Shown here: positions 9,294 through 18,838 of the stretch, piece after piece
Position numbering within the stretch: the stretch's first letter is position 1
How the letters are laid out: every line of letters starts with the position of its first letter
NCBI GenBank assembly: GCA_947462335.1
Contig: OX381705.1
Span: 46,700,175-46,764,174, forward strand
Reading direction: 5' to 3'
Length of the DNA: 64,000 nucleotides
Source: Harmothoe impar
Taxonomy: Eukaryota; Annelida; Polychaeta; Phyllodocida; Polynoidae
The notes under the pieces: model-generated
Told to the model about the DNA's origin: nothing
Databases searched by the model: none
Seen by the model: the letters and a program-made list of their open reading frames with translations, nothing else
Position numbers and translations under genes: made by a program

Positions 9294-12200
9294 ATGCCAG
9301 GAAGAGGGCGCGGGAGACCGCCCCTGCCACCAGACGAGAGGAAGCCGCGCTCCGTCACCAAGGCGGACTGGAGGCGCAAGAGCCAAGCCGACAAAGGCCT
9401 CAAACAGTACAATGAAGACGAGGTAGCAAGGAAGGCGGCAGCTAAGGAAAAGGTAAGAATTTACAGATTATCATGACATTATATTTAAAAAAATATTATA
9501 TTTAAAAATACAATGATCCATAGCCCGTAATGCCTTGTGTTAAAAGCTTTTCAAACAGTCAACAATATGGAGTCCTTCATTCTATAATTCACATTCACTG
9601 TTAAAACAGTACTGAGGCTACTAAAATAGGTTTGATACTGTGCAATACTGAATTTTATTATTTCTTTTTAAGTGGTTGGAGGATGCAAGCGTGCAGGATG
9701 TGGCAGACCAGAAGGCCGTGCACGCCAGGCAGTCACGGGAGAGCAAGGCCCGTGTGAAGGCCCGTAAGGCTGCGGCCGCCGCACTCGCTGCCGCCGAACC
9801 TGCTGCCGATCCTGCACCTGCCGCTGACCATGTACCTGCCGCTGACCCTACACCCGCAGCCCCCGTGCCAGGCAAGGGCAAGGGGAGGGGCAAGGCTTCC
9901 GGCCCCATGCAGGTGGTGCTATTTGGTGTAAGTCTTACATTTCTTATTGTAAAGTCAAACCATCAATAGTAGTCAATACTGGTTTTATCAACCTTTTAAT
10001 TACATGTAATTTCATTTAGTAAAGTTACTATGAATAGAGGGGAAACTGTTTTATCAACATACAAGTTTCAAATGTGAGACCATAACAATACTGCAGTATA
10101 ATTGAGCCTTTTCCCATGATAAATTATTTGGATTTTTCTACTTTACAGCGGACACCGGGGAGGAAGGTGACAGCCACCACCACCGCGTCTGCCACCACCA
10201 CCGCACCCTCGGCCCCCACCACCGCACCCTCGGGGTCCAAGCGGTCTAGCACCACTGCGCCCGACACCACCACGGCACCCTCGGCACCCAAGCGATCCCG
10301 CTCGGTAGACCCGGCTCTGGTGTCCGCTGTGGTAAGTCTTAGTCGCTATTGTTGAATATTGATACTTTGATTAAACCTTTACTCTCTTAAGTAAAAAGAG
10401 TCTGCTAGGCATGTAAAAAGAGTCTGCTAGACATGTAAAAAGAGTCTGCTAGACATAAACAAGTCTATAAAGATGCACATAGAATCAGAGTGTTACCATA
10501 GATGTCAGTACATAGAAAAATGCTCATTTCTCTTCATCTAATATCCCCTCTTACCTATTTTCAGACTGCTCGCGTGACGGCCAAGGTGGGCGCCCCGGCA
10601 AAGCCAGCCCTGCGGAAGGCGGCCCCGACCAAGGCTCGCGCGGCCAAGGCGGCCCCGACCCCGGCAGGACCCACCAAGTCGGCTCCGACCCCGGCAGGCC
10701 CCACCAAGGTGGCCCCGACCAAGGCTGCCGCGGCCAAAGCGGCCCCGACCCCGGCAGGACCCACCAAGGCGGCCCCTGCCCCCAAGCGCCGGAGGCTGGA
10801 AGTACCTGACTTCACCTCTGTCGTAAGTCAGATTCTAATGATATAAAAGTTAATATATGTTATTGTTGGATACTATTTCTTTGTAGTGCTTTAACCTTAT
10901 CCCCGTAAAGTAAAAAGCGAAAGTACAAAGTAAAAAAGTGATAGACATGGACATACAAGTTACTAACCAACACATAGGTTCTTTATCCAGTTGATCTCAT
11001 ATTCCCTCTTACCTGTTTCCAGACTACTCGCGTCACCACCGCCTCCACGTCGGCTGCCCCTGCCTCCCCGTCGGCTGCCCCTGCCTCCCCGTTGGCTTGC
11101 GTGGCCTCCTCGTCGGCTGCCGTCGCCTCCTCCTCCACCACGACGTGTCGAGCCTGGGCCCGAGTGGGCTACGCCCTCGGAGGCTAGCCCCTTTGACCGC
11201 TCGTCGGTCCGGCCGGGCCCAGGCTCGTGAACGGTCGCCGTCTCCGTTCGCCTCCACGGAGGAGGAGGACTTAGACCCTGACGAGGAGGTCACTCAGCAC
11301 GTCAGCATCGTGCGGGAGCAGAGGTAAGGGTCACTTTTTACTCTAATTTTGTAAAACTTTATAACCTCTTAAGGGTGACATAATGCATGATGCACCAATG
11401 CAGCATCAGCGAGTGACTTCCCGGGTGTGTATCATCTTCAAGTGACAGACATACTTAAAGCCTTAATGCATTGAAACAAGAATGTGTAGCCATTATATAT
11501 TGTGTATTTCATTGTCCTACTTTAGTTTAATTGTATAATTCATGAGATTATTGTCATTGACTTTTGATCTACAGGAAGGTTGTCCGTAAGGACATACACC
11601 GCGTGGCGCCAGATTAACGTAATTGTATATCAATATTAAGCTAGTTTAGAGTTGTATGTTGTCTGTTTAGCTGCCTGTTTAGTTCCTTCCTGTCCTGCTT
11701 TTTATAGTTGCCATTGCCTGATTTTTTGCTTTATTTCATGCTTTTTGAAATTTACTGGAATTGCAATTTGATTTTGATTTTGAACCCTCACACTTCCCCC
11801 TGTAGAATTAATCCCAACCTTTGTGTTCATGATACATGAATGCCATGTGAACATATGCTAGAGGTATTAGCAATAGAATCACTAGCTTATTAATTGTGGT
11901 GTATGTGTAATTACACTTATCATAAATCTGATTCCCTGTTTTAATGCCTATCCATTCTCTTTGTTTAAAGCACTGCCACTCCCCGTCAGACCGCTGCAGA
12001 CTACAGGCACCGCCCCCGGACCACGGACCCGACTACCCCCTACACCACCACCACCACGGCGTCGACCCCGGAGCCGGCCTCTTGGTCGACACCGGGGCCG
12101 ACAGACTACAGGCACCGCCCCCGGACCACCGAACAGGCTACCCCCTACAGGACCACCACGCCGTCGACCAAGCACCGTCCACCGATCATCCGGCCGATCC

Positions 12201-14980
12201 TCACCGCAACGATCCCAGAGCTAGACTGCGGGTCACCACCGGACACCTCTCCCCCGTACCAGCCACCCAAGAGGACCCCTCTTGAGTCCCGGTTGTACAA
12301 GCAGGGCACGGCCTTAAGGAAAAGGGAACTGGAACTTACTGACACCATTAAGTCCCTAGAGGCAGAGGTAGCGACCCTTAGTCGCAGGATGTGCATCCCA
12401 CCTGCCGTGCCTGTTCCCACACACACCCTGTACACCGGAGACCGTGAGGGCGGTCCAGTACCAGCGCGGGTGGCCACACCCACACCTGAGGGCGGTGAGC
12501 TACCAGCGCGTGTGCCCACACCCAACCCTGACACCGGAGACCGTGAAGGTGGTCCGGTGCCAGCGCGGGTGGCCACACCCACACCTGAGGGTGGTGAGGT
12601 ACCAGCACGTGTGCCCACACCCAACCCTGACACCGGAGACCGTGAAGGCGGTCCGGTGCCAGCGCGAGTGCCCGCACCCCCTAAGCACACTGTCCCTGCT
12701 GTTCCGCGCCCTGTGGCCACCACCAGTCGTCGCGCCCGGGCAGCGGAAAAAGCACAAGACTACCTCTTGGAGGCCTTTCGTGCGCTGCCCTCAAAGTCTC
12801 GCATCGAGCTGGGGAGGCTGTGTGTATCGCCCCGGAAGATGAAGTGTATGAAGATAACATCTGCAGTCGCTTCGTTGCTTCAGGTGGACTACCGCACCCT
12901 CCAGCGTCGTCGAGCCCTGGTGACCCCGAGGATGCGGAAGTCAGAGGACAGGGGAGCTAGTGTCATAGAGTTTTTGTGTGACCCTGAAAATTCCACCACT
13001 ATGCCTGGAAAGAGGGACTGTGTAACATGTGAGGAGATTGTCCCCGACGGTGAAGGTGGGGAGAAGAAGGTGAAGGTGAAGAAACAGAAGGTCATCCTTA
13101 ATGACTTTCTCTCTGTCCTGCACTGCCTCTACTTGGCCGAGTTCCCCCAGTTCGGCTGCAGTCTCTCTTTCTTCACCAAGCAAGTGAGAAAGCAGAAGTG
13201 GCTACAGCTGGTGTCCATGCAAAACTCTGAGGTGTGCCTCTGTGTGAAGCACCAGAATTTCACACTGAGGCTCCGTGCTGCCGGCATCAACACTCAGGCG
13301 GACTCCCTGGTGCGCGCCACTGCAGTCGCTGACTTCGAGGCTGGACTCCGTGCATCCCGTCTGCCTGCGGTCGTTGTCGTAAAGACCTGGCAGAACGTGG
13401 ATGTCCCCTACGGAGACCCGGAGGCGGGGAAGACCACCAAGAAGCTCCGCCTCAGGGACTCGGTCAAGGACAGGGAGGCATTCATCAAGAGCCTCTGCGA
13501 GGAGTTCCTCACCATCTGGGACCACTCGGAGAGGGCAAGGCAACAACACCGTGCGGTCCGTGAGCTGAGGCTACTGATGCCGGAGGACGAGGTCACCATC
13601 CAAATGGACTTCGCCGAGAACTGGATGATCTCGTTCTTCGGTGAGCCAATGGCAGTGTTCTACGCGAAGGACCCCATCACCATCCACCCGGTTGTCATCC
13701 ACTACCGGAAGGGGGACGAGGTAGAGCACTCCAGCATCGCCATCTGCACGGACCACCGCAAGCACGACGCGAGCTGCATCCTTGCCTTTCTCCGAGATAT
13801 CCTTCTCCACGCCAGGAAACTGGTTCCTGGGTTGAAGGTGGTGCACTACGTGACAGACTCACCATCTTCCCAGTACAGGAACATCTCCATGTTCTCCCTG
13901 CTGTCTAAGCACCCCGAGCTGTTCCTCCTCATCGCCACCTGGACCTACTACGAGGCCGGCCACGGCAAGGGCCCCTGCGATGGCATTGGGGGTGAGGTCA
14001 AGCGCTTCGCAGACTTCTGTGTCAAGATGAAGAAGTTGATCGAAAACGCAGAACAGCTGGTGAAGAGGGGTAATGCCAAAGGTGGCAAAATCCTCTACAT
14101 CCACGTCCCCGAGGAGGATGTGGAGGCAGCCCGCCTCACCCTTCCCCAGCTTGTTGCCCCCAAGAGCCTCGAGGGTACCATGAAGGTCCACGCCGTGGTC
14201 CCCGTCGTCGAAGGCAAGTCGGTCGCTGTGCGTGAAACCTCCTGCTTCAAGGAGTGCTGCTGGCAGGACGGTGTGTCTGTCCGCGGATGTGACGGCTGGA
14301 CCGTCCACCAGCTCTTCAAGCAGACCAGCGACGAGCAGAACACCATCCAGCTCCGCAAGAGTTCCCGGGGGGCACGCAACCCTGCACTCCGCGCAAAGAG
14401 GCTGGCTGACTACGCAAGCTACGACCAGCGGGCAGCTGCAGCCAAGAAGGTGATGGCTGCCAAGGCTGCCTTCATCGCTGCAGCCCGCGTCGCAGGTCAG
14501 GTGAAGCTTGCCAAGTCTGCCCAGCAGAAGCGCAAGTGCACCACACAGGACACCGCTCCAGCCGCCAAGCGTACCCGGTCGGCTCCCAGCGGTCCTCGTG
14601 CTCCCCGTGCTCCACGTGCTCCTCGAGATGCCCTGCCTGCCGCTGCACCTCTTGTCAAGCGCAACGATCCTACAGCTACACAGTATGCACTGGGTGACTT
14701 TGTTGCCGCTGAGTACAACCAGGAGTGGAAGATTGGCAAAATCATCACCAAGAACCACCCTGAGTACTCAGTGGACTTCATGACAACAGCCCCAGCTGTA
14801 GTCAACGGATTCACCTGGCCCGTCAACAAGGACATCTGTCCCATCGGGTACGGGAGTATCCTGATGAGTGTCCCTCAGCCTCGCTACGTCCGGGTCTTCA
14901 AGAAGGTGCCCACCTTCGAGCTGGAGGAGAACATCGTTGACACCGTCAAGCGCTTGGCAAGAGCAAACCTGAACTGGTAA
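9294..14980 (+). CDS. Spliced transposase gene, long form (6 exons)
   Basis: The proposed exons are 9294-9452, 9673-9927, 10149-10331, 10565-10822, 11023-11323 and 11971-14980, all with GT/AG borders. Introns 1-4 are phase 0 and 200-233 bp long. The ATG at 9294 opens an AT-hook (GRGRGRPP), and a preceding AAAG could also be a splice acceptor, so a leader exon is possible. Exons 1-2 are basic and helical (ADWRRKSQADKGLKQYNEDE, then QSRESKARVKARK). Exons 2-5 are Ala/Pro/Thr/Lys-rich linkers. The last exon encodes the catalytic core. Exon 5 is 301 nt, one base off the length needed to keep frame, and its entry frame meets TAG near 11185. This copy is therefore probably inactivated or misread there. 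The expected product is about 1,390 residues and nuclear. GC content is far above the surrounding DNA. Confidence 0.75.
10391..10456 (+). repeat. 22-bp minisatellite in intron 3
   Basis: Three copies of GTAAAAAGAGTCTGCTAGRC occur at a 22-bp period. Intron 4 has only a degenerate relic (GTAAAGTAAAAAGCG, near 10906). Confidence 0.85.
11023..11323 (+). pseudogene. Exon 5 with apparent one-base frameshift
   Basis: The exon begins TTRVTT in the frame delivered by exon 4, matching the TARVT start of exon 4. It ends in another frame (SPFASTEEEDLDPDEE, then VTQHVSIVREQ), which fits both downstream acceptors. The entry frame hits TAG near 11185, while the exit frame is open all the way back to the acceptor. 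One indel between 11023 and 11185 therefore explains the break. The stretch is low-complexity GC-rich, so a base-calling or assembly error is as likely as a real mutation. Confidence 0.6.
11574..11617 (+). CDS. Alternative short last exon (truncated form)
   Basis: After a pyrimidine-rich tract and CTACAG, this exon continues exon 5 in the frame ending REQ. It adds RKVVRKDIHRVAPD, then TAA. The long form skips it and joins exon 5 to 11971 with the same phase (two bases carried over). The short protein would keep the AT-hooks and basic N-terminal region but lack the catalytic core. In other DNA transposons, such as the P element, proteins of this type act as repressors. That role is inference here. 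I see no clear AATAAA after it, so polyadenylation is unproven. Confidence 0.5.
11971..14980 (+). CDS. Transposase catalytic exon (DDD core)
   Basis: The frame is open for 1,002 codons after the acceptor TTTGTTTAAAG. There is no ATG near its start, so it must be spliced to upstream exons. In order it shows: a Pro/Thr region with a twice-repeated TDYRHRPRTT; a short heptad-like helix (LRKRELELTDTIKSLEAEVA); a 33-residue repeat; a helical stretch with FLCDPENSTTMPGKRDCVTC; a C-x-C-x3-H motif (VCLCVKHQNF); and a catalytic core. The core has D at 13607 (MDFAEN), D at 13856 (TDSPSSQYRN) and D at 13979 (GHGKGPCDGIGG), spaced D-82-D-40-D. The C-terminus has a small WxxGxI-type beta domain (WKIGKI, then FTWPVNKD). 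The same motif order occurs in many uncharacterised animal proteins. The named superfamily is not certain. Confidence 0.85.
12435..12680 (+). repeat. 99-bp coding tandem repeat (33 residues, ~2.4 copies)
   Basis: Units begin GDREGGPVPARVATPTPEGG and end PARVPTPNPDT. They are almost identical at DNA level, and the last is cut short before PAPPKHT. This is a flexible linker between the coiled segment and the helical domain. Copy number is likely to vary between element copies. Confidence 0.85.
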
Positions 14981-15251
14981 ATTGATATGGACTGCCCACT
15001 GACAATGAACACTGAACACTGGACACGCCGATTCCCGCGACGCACAAACCCGTCGGGACGGTATCATTGGGCTGATGTGCTTTCCGGCCCGGAAGTGGAA
15101 GGACCCCCTCACCAGGACGCACGAATTCCTTGGCTCCCTGAGGTCTGCGTAGTGGACCCGTGTGTTCTGTACATGTAGAGATAACTGGGGGGAGGGGTTG
15201 GAAAGATAATGGTAGAGATTGGGGGGTGCTTTAAGTGTAATGTTACCCGAC
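14981..15251 (+). other. 3' flank of the transposase gene
   Basis: This is about 270 bp of moderately GC-rich sequence between the TAA and the first 20-bp motif of the right array. No AATAAA hexamer is seen, so the transcript end may lie within the tandem array. Confidence 0.4.
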
Positions 15252-18200
15252 GGGTGATTCCGAGACGTAAATTAGAGACTTATTAGAAAGGATAGCATGC
15301 CCAATAGAACTATGGGGTTGTCTTTGTAACTGTTTATATTAATAGTAAACATGTTAACCTTTAGCTACACAGGTATTTTAGTGCAGCTATGATGATATTA
15401 TTTTTGTATCTGGTCGCGTAATCTCAGGAAACTTGCAAAATTTTGTGAAATTATTTTTATAAGATATGGTTCATATAGAAATAGGGTGCCAACTGATGTT
15501 AAATGTACCCAGAACTCAGCCAACACATGTCTTGTACATATAGAGTTAGTTTGGAGCGGATGTGTGAAGTTTGGTTGAGATGGGGGGGGCACTTTAGGTG
15601 TAATGCTACCCGACGGGTGATTCCGAGACGTAAAATACGGAAATGTGATACTTAGTGGAAGGGATAGCATGCCCCATAGGACTATGGTATTGTCTTTGTA
15701 ACTGTTTATATCAATAGTAAACATGTAAACCTTATGCTATACAGGTATTTTAGTGCAGCTATGATGATATTATTTTTGTATCTGGTCGCGTAATCTCAGG
15801 AAACTTGCAAAATTTTGTGAAATTATTTTCATAAGACATGGTTCATATAGAAATAGGGTGCCAACTGATGTTAAATGTACCCAGAACCCAGCCCACACAT
15901 GTTTTGTACATATAGAGTTAGTTTGGATAGGCTGTGTGAAGTTTAGTTGAGACGAGAGCACTCTATGTATAACCCGAGCGGTCGGCAGAAATCGGGTGAT
16001 TCCGAGACATAAAATAGGGAAATGTGATACTTAGTAGAAGGGATAGCATGCCCCATAGGACTATGGTATTGTCTTTGTAACTGTTTATATTAATAGTAAA
16101 CATGTTAACCTTAAGCTACACAGGTATTTTAGTGCAGCAATGATGATATTATTTTTGTATCTGGTCGCGTAATCTCAGGAAACTTGCAAAATTTTGTATA
16201 ATTATTTTCATAAGACAAGGTTCATATAGAAATAGGGTGCCAACTGATGTTAAATGTACTTAGAACCCAGCCCCCACATGTTTTATACATATAGAGTTAG
16301 TTTGGATAGGCTGTGTGAAGTTTAGTTGAGACGAGAGCACTCTATGTATAACCCGAGCGGTCTGCAGAAATCGGGTGATTCCGAGACATAAAATAGGGAA
16401 ATGTGATACTTAGTGGAAGGGATAGCATGCCCCATAGGACTATGGTATTGTCTTTGTAACTGTTTATATTAATAGTAAACATGTTAACCTTAAGCTATAC
16501 AGGTATTTTAGTGCAGCTATGATGATATTATTTTTGTATCTGGTCGCGTAATCTCAGGAAACTTGCAAAATTTTGTGAAATTATTTTCATAAGACATGGT
16601 TCATATAGAAATAGGGTGCCAACTGATGTTAAATGTACCCAGAACCCAGCCCACACATGTTTTGTACATATAGAGTTAGTTTGGATAGGCTGTGTGAACT
16701 TTGGTTGAGACGAGAGCACTCTATGTATAACCTGAGCAGGCGGCAGAAATCGGGTGATTCCGAGACGTAAAATACGGAAATGTGATACTTAGTGGAAGGG
16801 ATAGCATGCCCCATAGGACTATGATATTGTCTTTGTAACTGTTTATATCAATAGTAAACATGTAAACCTCATGCTATACAGGTATTTTAGTGCAGCTATG
16901 ATGATATTATTTTTGTATCTGGTCGCGTAATCTCAGGAAACTTGCAAAATTTTGTGAAATTATTTTCATAAGACATGGTTCATATAGAAATAGGGTGCCA
17001 ACTGATGTTAAATGTACCCAGAACACTGCCCACACATGTTTTATACATATAGAGTTAGTTTGGATAGGCTGTGTGAACTTTGGTTGAGACGAGAGCACTC
17101 TATGTATAACCTGAGCAGGCGGCAGAAATCAGGTGATTCCGAGACATAAAATAGGGAAATGTGATACTTAGTGGAAGGGATAGCATGCCCCATAGGACTA
17201 TGGTATTGTCTTTGTAACTGTTTATATTAATAGTAAACATGTTAACCTTATGCTACACAGGTATTTTAGTGCAGCTATGATGATGTTATTTTTGTATCTG
17301 GTCGCGTAATCTCAGGAAACTTGCAAAATTTTGTGAAATTATTTTCATAAGACATGGTTCATATAGAAATAGGGTGCCAACTGATGTTAAATGTACCCAG
17401 AACCCAGCCCACACATGTTTTATACATATAGAGTTAGTTTGGAGAGGCTGTGTGAAGTTTAGTTGAGACGAGAGCACTCTATGTATAACCCGAGCGGTCG
17501 GCAGAAATCGGGTGATTCCGAGACATAAAATAGGGAAATGTGATACTTAGTGGAAGGGATAGCATGCCCCATAGGACTATGGTATTGTCTTTGTAACTGT
17601 TTATATTAATAGTAAACATGTTAACCTTAAGCTACACAGGTATTTTAGTGCAGCTATGATGATATTATTTTTGTATCTGGTCGCGTAATCTCAGGAAACT
17701 TGCAAAATTTTGTATAATTATTTTCATAAGACAAGGTTCATATAGAAATAGGGTGCCAACTGATGTTAAATGTACTCAGAACCCAGCCCCCACATGTTTT
17801 ATACATATAGAGTTAGTTTGGATAGGCTGTGTGAAGTTTAGTTGAGACGAGAGCACTCTATGTATAACCCGAGCGGTCTGCAGAAATCGGGTGATTCCGA
17901 GACATAAAATAGGGAAATGTGATACTTAGTGGAAGGGATAGCATGCCCCATAGGACTATGGTATTGTCTTTGTAACTGTTTATATTAATAGTAAACATGT
18001 TAACCTTAAGCTATACAGGTATTTTAGTGCAGCTATGATGATATTATTTTTGTATCTGGTCGCGTAATCTCAGGAAACTTGCAAAATTTTGTGAAATTAT
18101 TTTCATAAGACATGGTTCATATAGAAATAGGGTGCCAACTGATGTAAAATGTACCAAGAACTCAGCCCACACATGTTTTGTACATATAGAGTTAGTTTGG

Positions 18201-18267
18201 AGAGGCTGTGTGAAGTTTGGTTGAGAAGAGAGCACTCTATGTATAACCCGAGCGGTCGGCAGAAATC
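15252..18267 (+). repeat. 379-bp tandem array, eight units each led by the 20-bp motif
   Basis: Motif starts are 15252, 15615, 15994, 16373, 16752, 17131, 17510, 17889 and 18268. The first spacing is 363 bp and the rest are exactly 379 bp. Units are nearly identical. Private variants show shuffling. Units 15615 and 16752 share GACGTAAAATACGG and ATCAATAGTAAACATGTAAACC. Units 15994 and 17510 share TATAATTATTTTCATAAGACAAGG. This pattern fits amplification by unequal exchange. Repeated 63-residue open frames on the minus strand are a by-product of the repeat; they show no protein-like feature. Confidence 0.92.
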
Positions 18268-18651
18268 GGGTGATTCCGAGACATTAAATATGTATTGGAG
18301 TGATACTTTAGGCCAGTACTGTGCATAGTAAGTATAGCCAGAGGTCTTAATGCTTTGGGTATATCAAAGTACACATACTGAGGACATTGTAGAGTGATTA
18401 TGGGGACTAATCTATTCATTTTGATGAAAATATAGTAAAGTTGGGAGTATGTGACGGACATTTTCTTAATTTTGTTAATATTCAAAATTGATTGGGCTAT
18501 ATTTCAAAAAGTATTCGTCTGATGATATTCATTCTTGGCATGCTTTAAGATACATGTCGTACCAGCTTGTGTACCAAATTTGGAGTTGCTATGATGTATT
18601 TAAGACCTAAAAGTATGTCACCCTGTATTTAATGTCTCGGAATCACCCGAT
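18265..18651. repeat. Terminal array unit closed by a 26-bp perfect inverted repeat
   Basis: The last motif (forward, 18268) faces a reverse motif at 18628-18648. The arms 18265-18290 and 18626-18651 are exact reverse complements over 26 bp, starting ATCGGGTGATTCC. The enclosed sequence differs from the 379-bp unit, apart from a GTGATACTT word, yet the length is almost the same. It could be a nested element with its own TIRs that donated the motif, or a specialised end of the array. Confidence 0.8.
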
Positions 18652-18804
18652 ACACGGACGATAAACTTCGCGACGCGATAAAAACTGAACCGCTAGGGTT
18701 AGAAGCGTATCACAAAGTGTTCTGAGGAGCCAAGATATATACCTTTCAATGTAATAAACTTGTTTAAACATATTAAGAACTTTCTGATTTGTCCTTCCTC
18801 TATC

Positions 18805-18834
18805 CTAAAACAACATAAGTCAGAGGTTTGAGCC
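18805..18834 (-). repeat. Right terminal inverted repeat, 30 bp
   Basis: This is the reverse complement of 5225-5254 with one mismatch, ending GTTTGAGCC. It is followed directly by ACTT. Confidence 0.88.
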
Positions 18835-18838
18835 ACTT
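18835..18838. repeat. Target-site duplication ACTT, right copy
   Basis: It matches 5221-5224 and confirms the element boundary. Confidence 0.8.

Larger units (their letters stand above)
5225..18834 (+). mobile_element. 13.6-kb autonomous DNA transposon with DDD transposase
   Basis: The element is bounded by 30-bp inverted repeats starting GGCTCAAACCTCTGAC, with one mismatch in 30, and flanked by ACTT on both sides. It holds one spliced gene whose last exon has a D-D-D catalytic core. It also holds subterminal arrays of a 20-bp motif on both sides, about 185-bp repeats left of the gene and a 379-bp tandem array right of it. Near-identical termini and an almost open gene point to recent mobility, although exon 5 carries a frameshift. 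Sola, Chapaev and Ginger share the 4-bp duplication. The transposase resembles a widespread group of uncharacterised animal proteins. I think Sola should be tested first, but the assignment is open. Confidence 0.88.

Noticed and set aside
15398..18235. Repeated 63-residue minus-strand frames in the 379-bp units
   Set aside because: They recur only because the DNA repeats. There is no start context, domain or sign of protein-level conservation.
15252..18651. CRISPR-like array
   Set aside because: Regular 20-bp repeats at 379-bp spacing in animal DNA have near-identical, not unique, spacers. This is a tandem satellite-type array.
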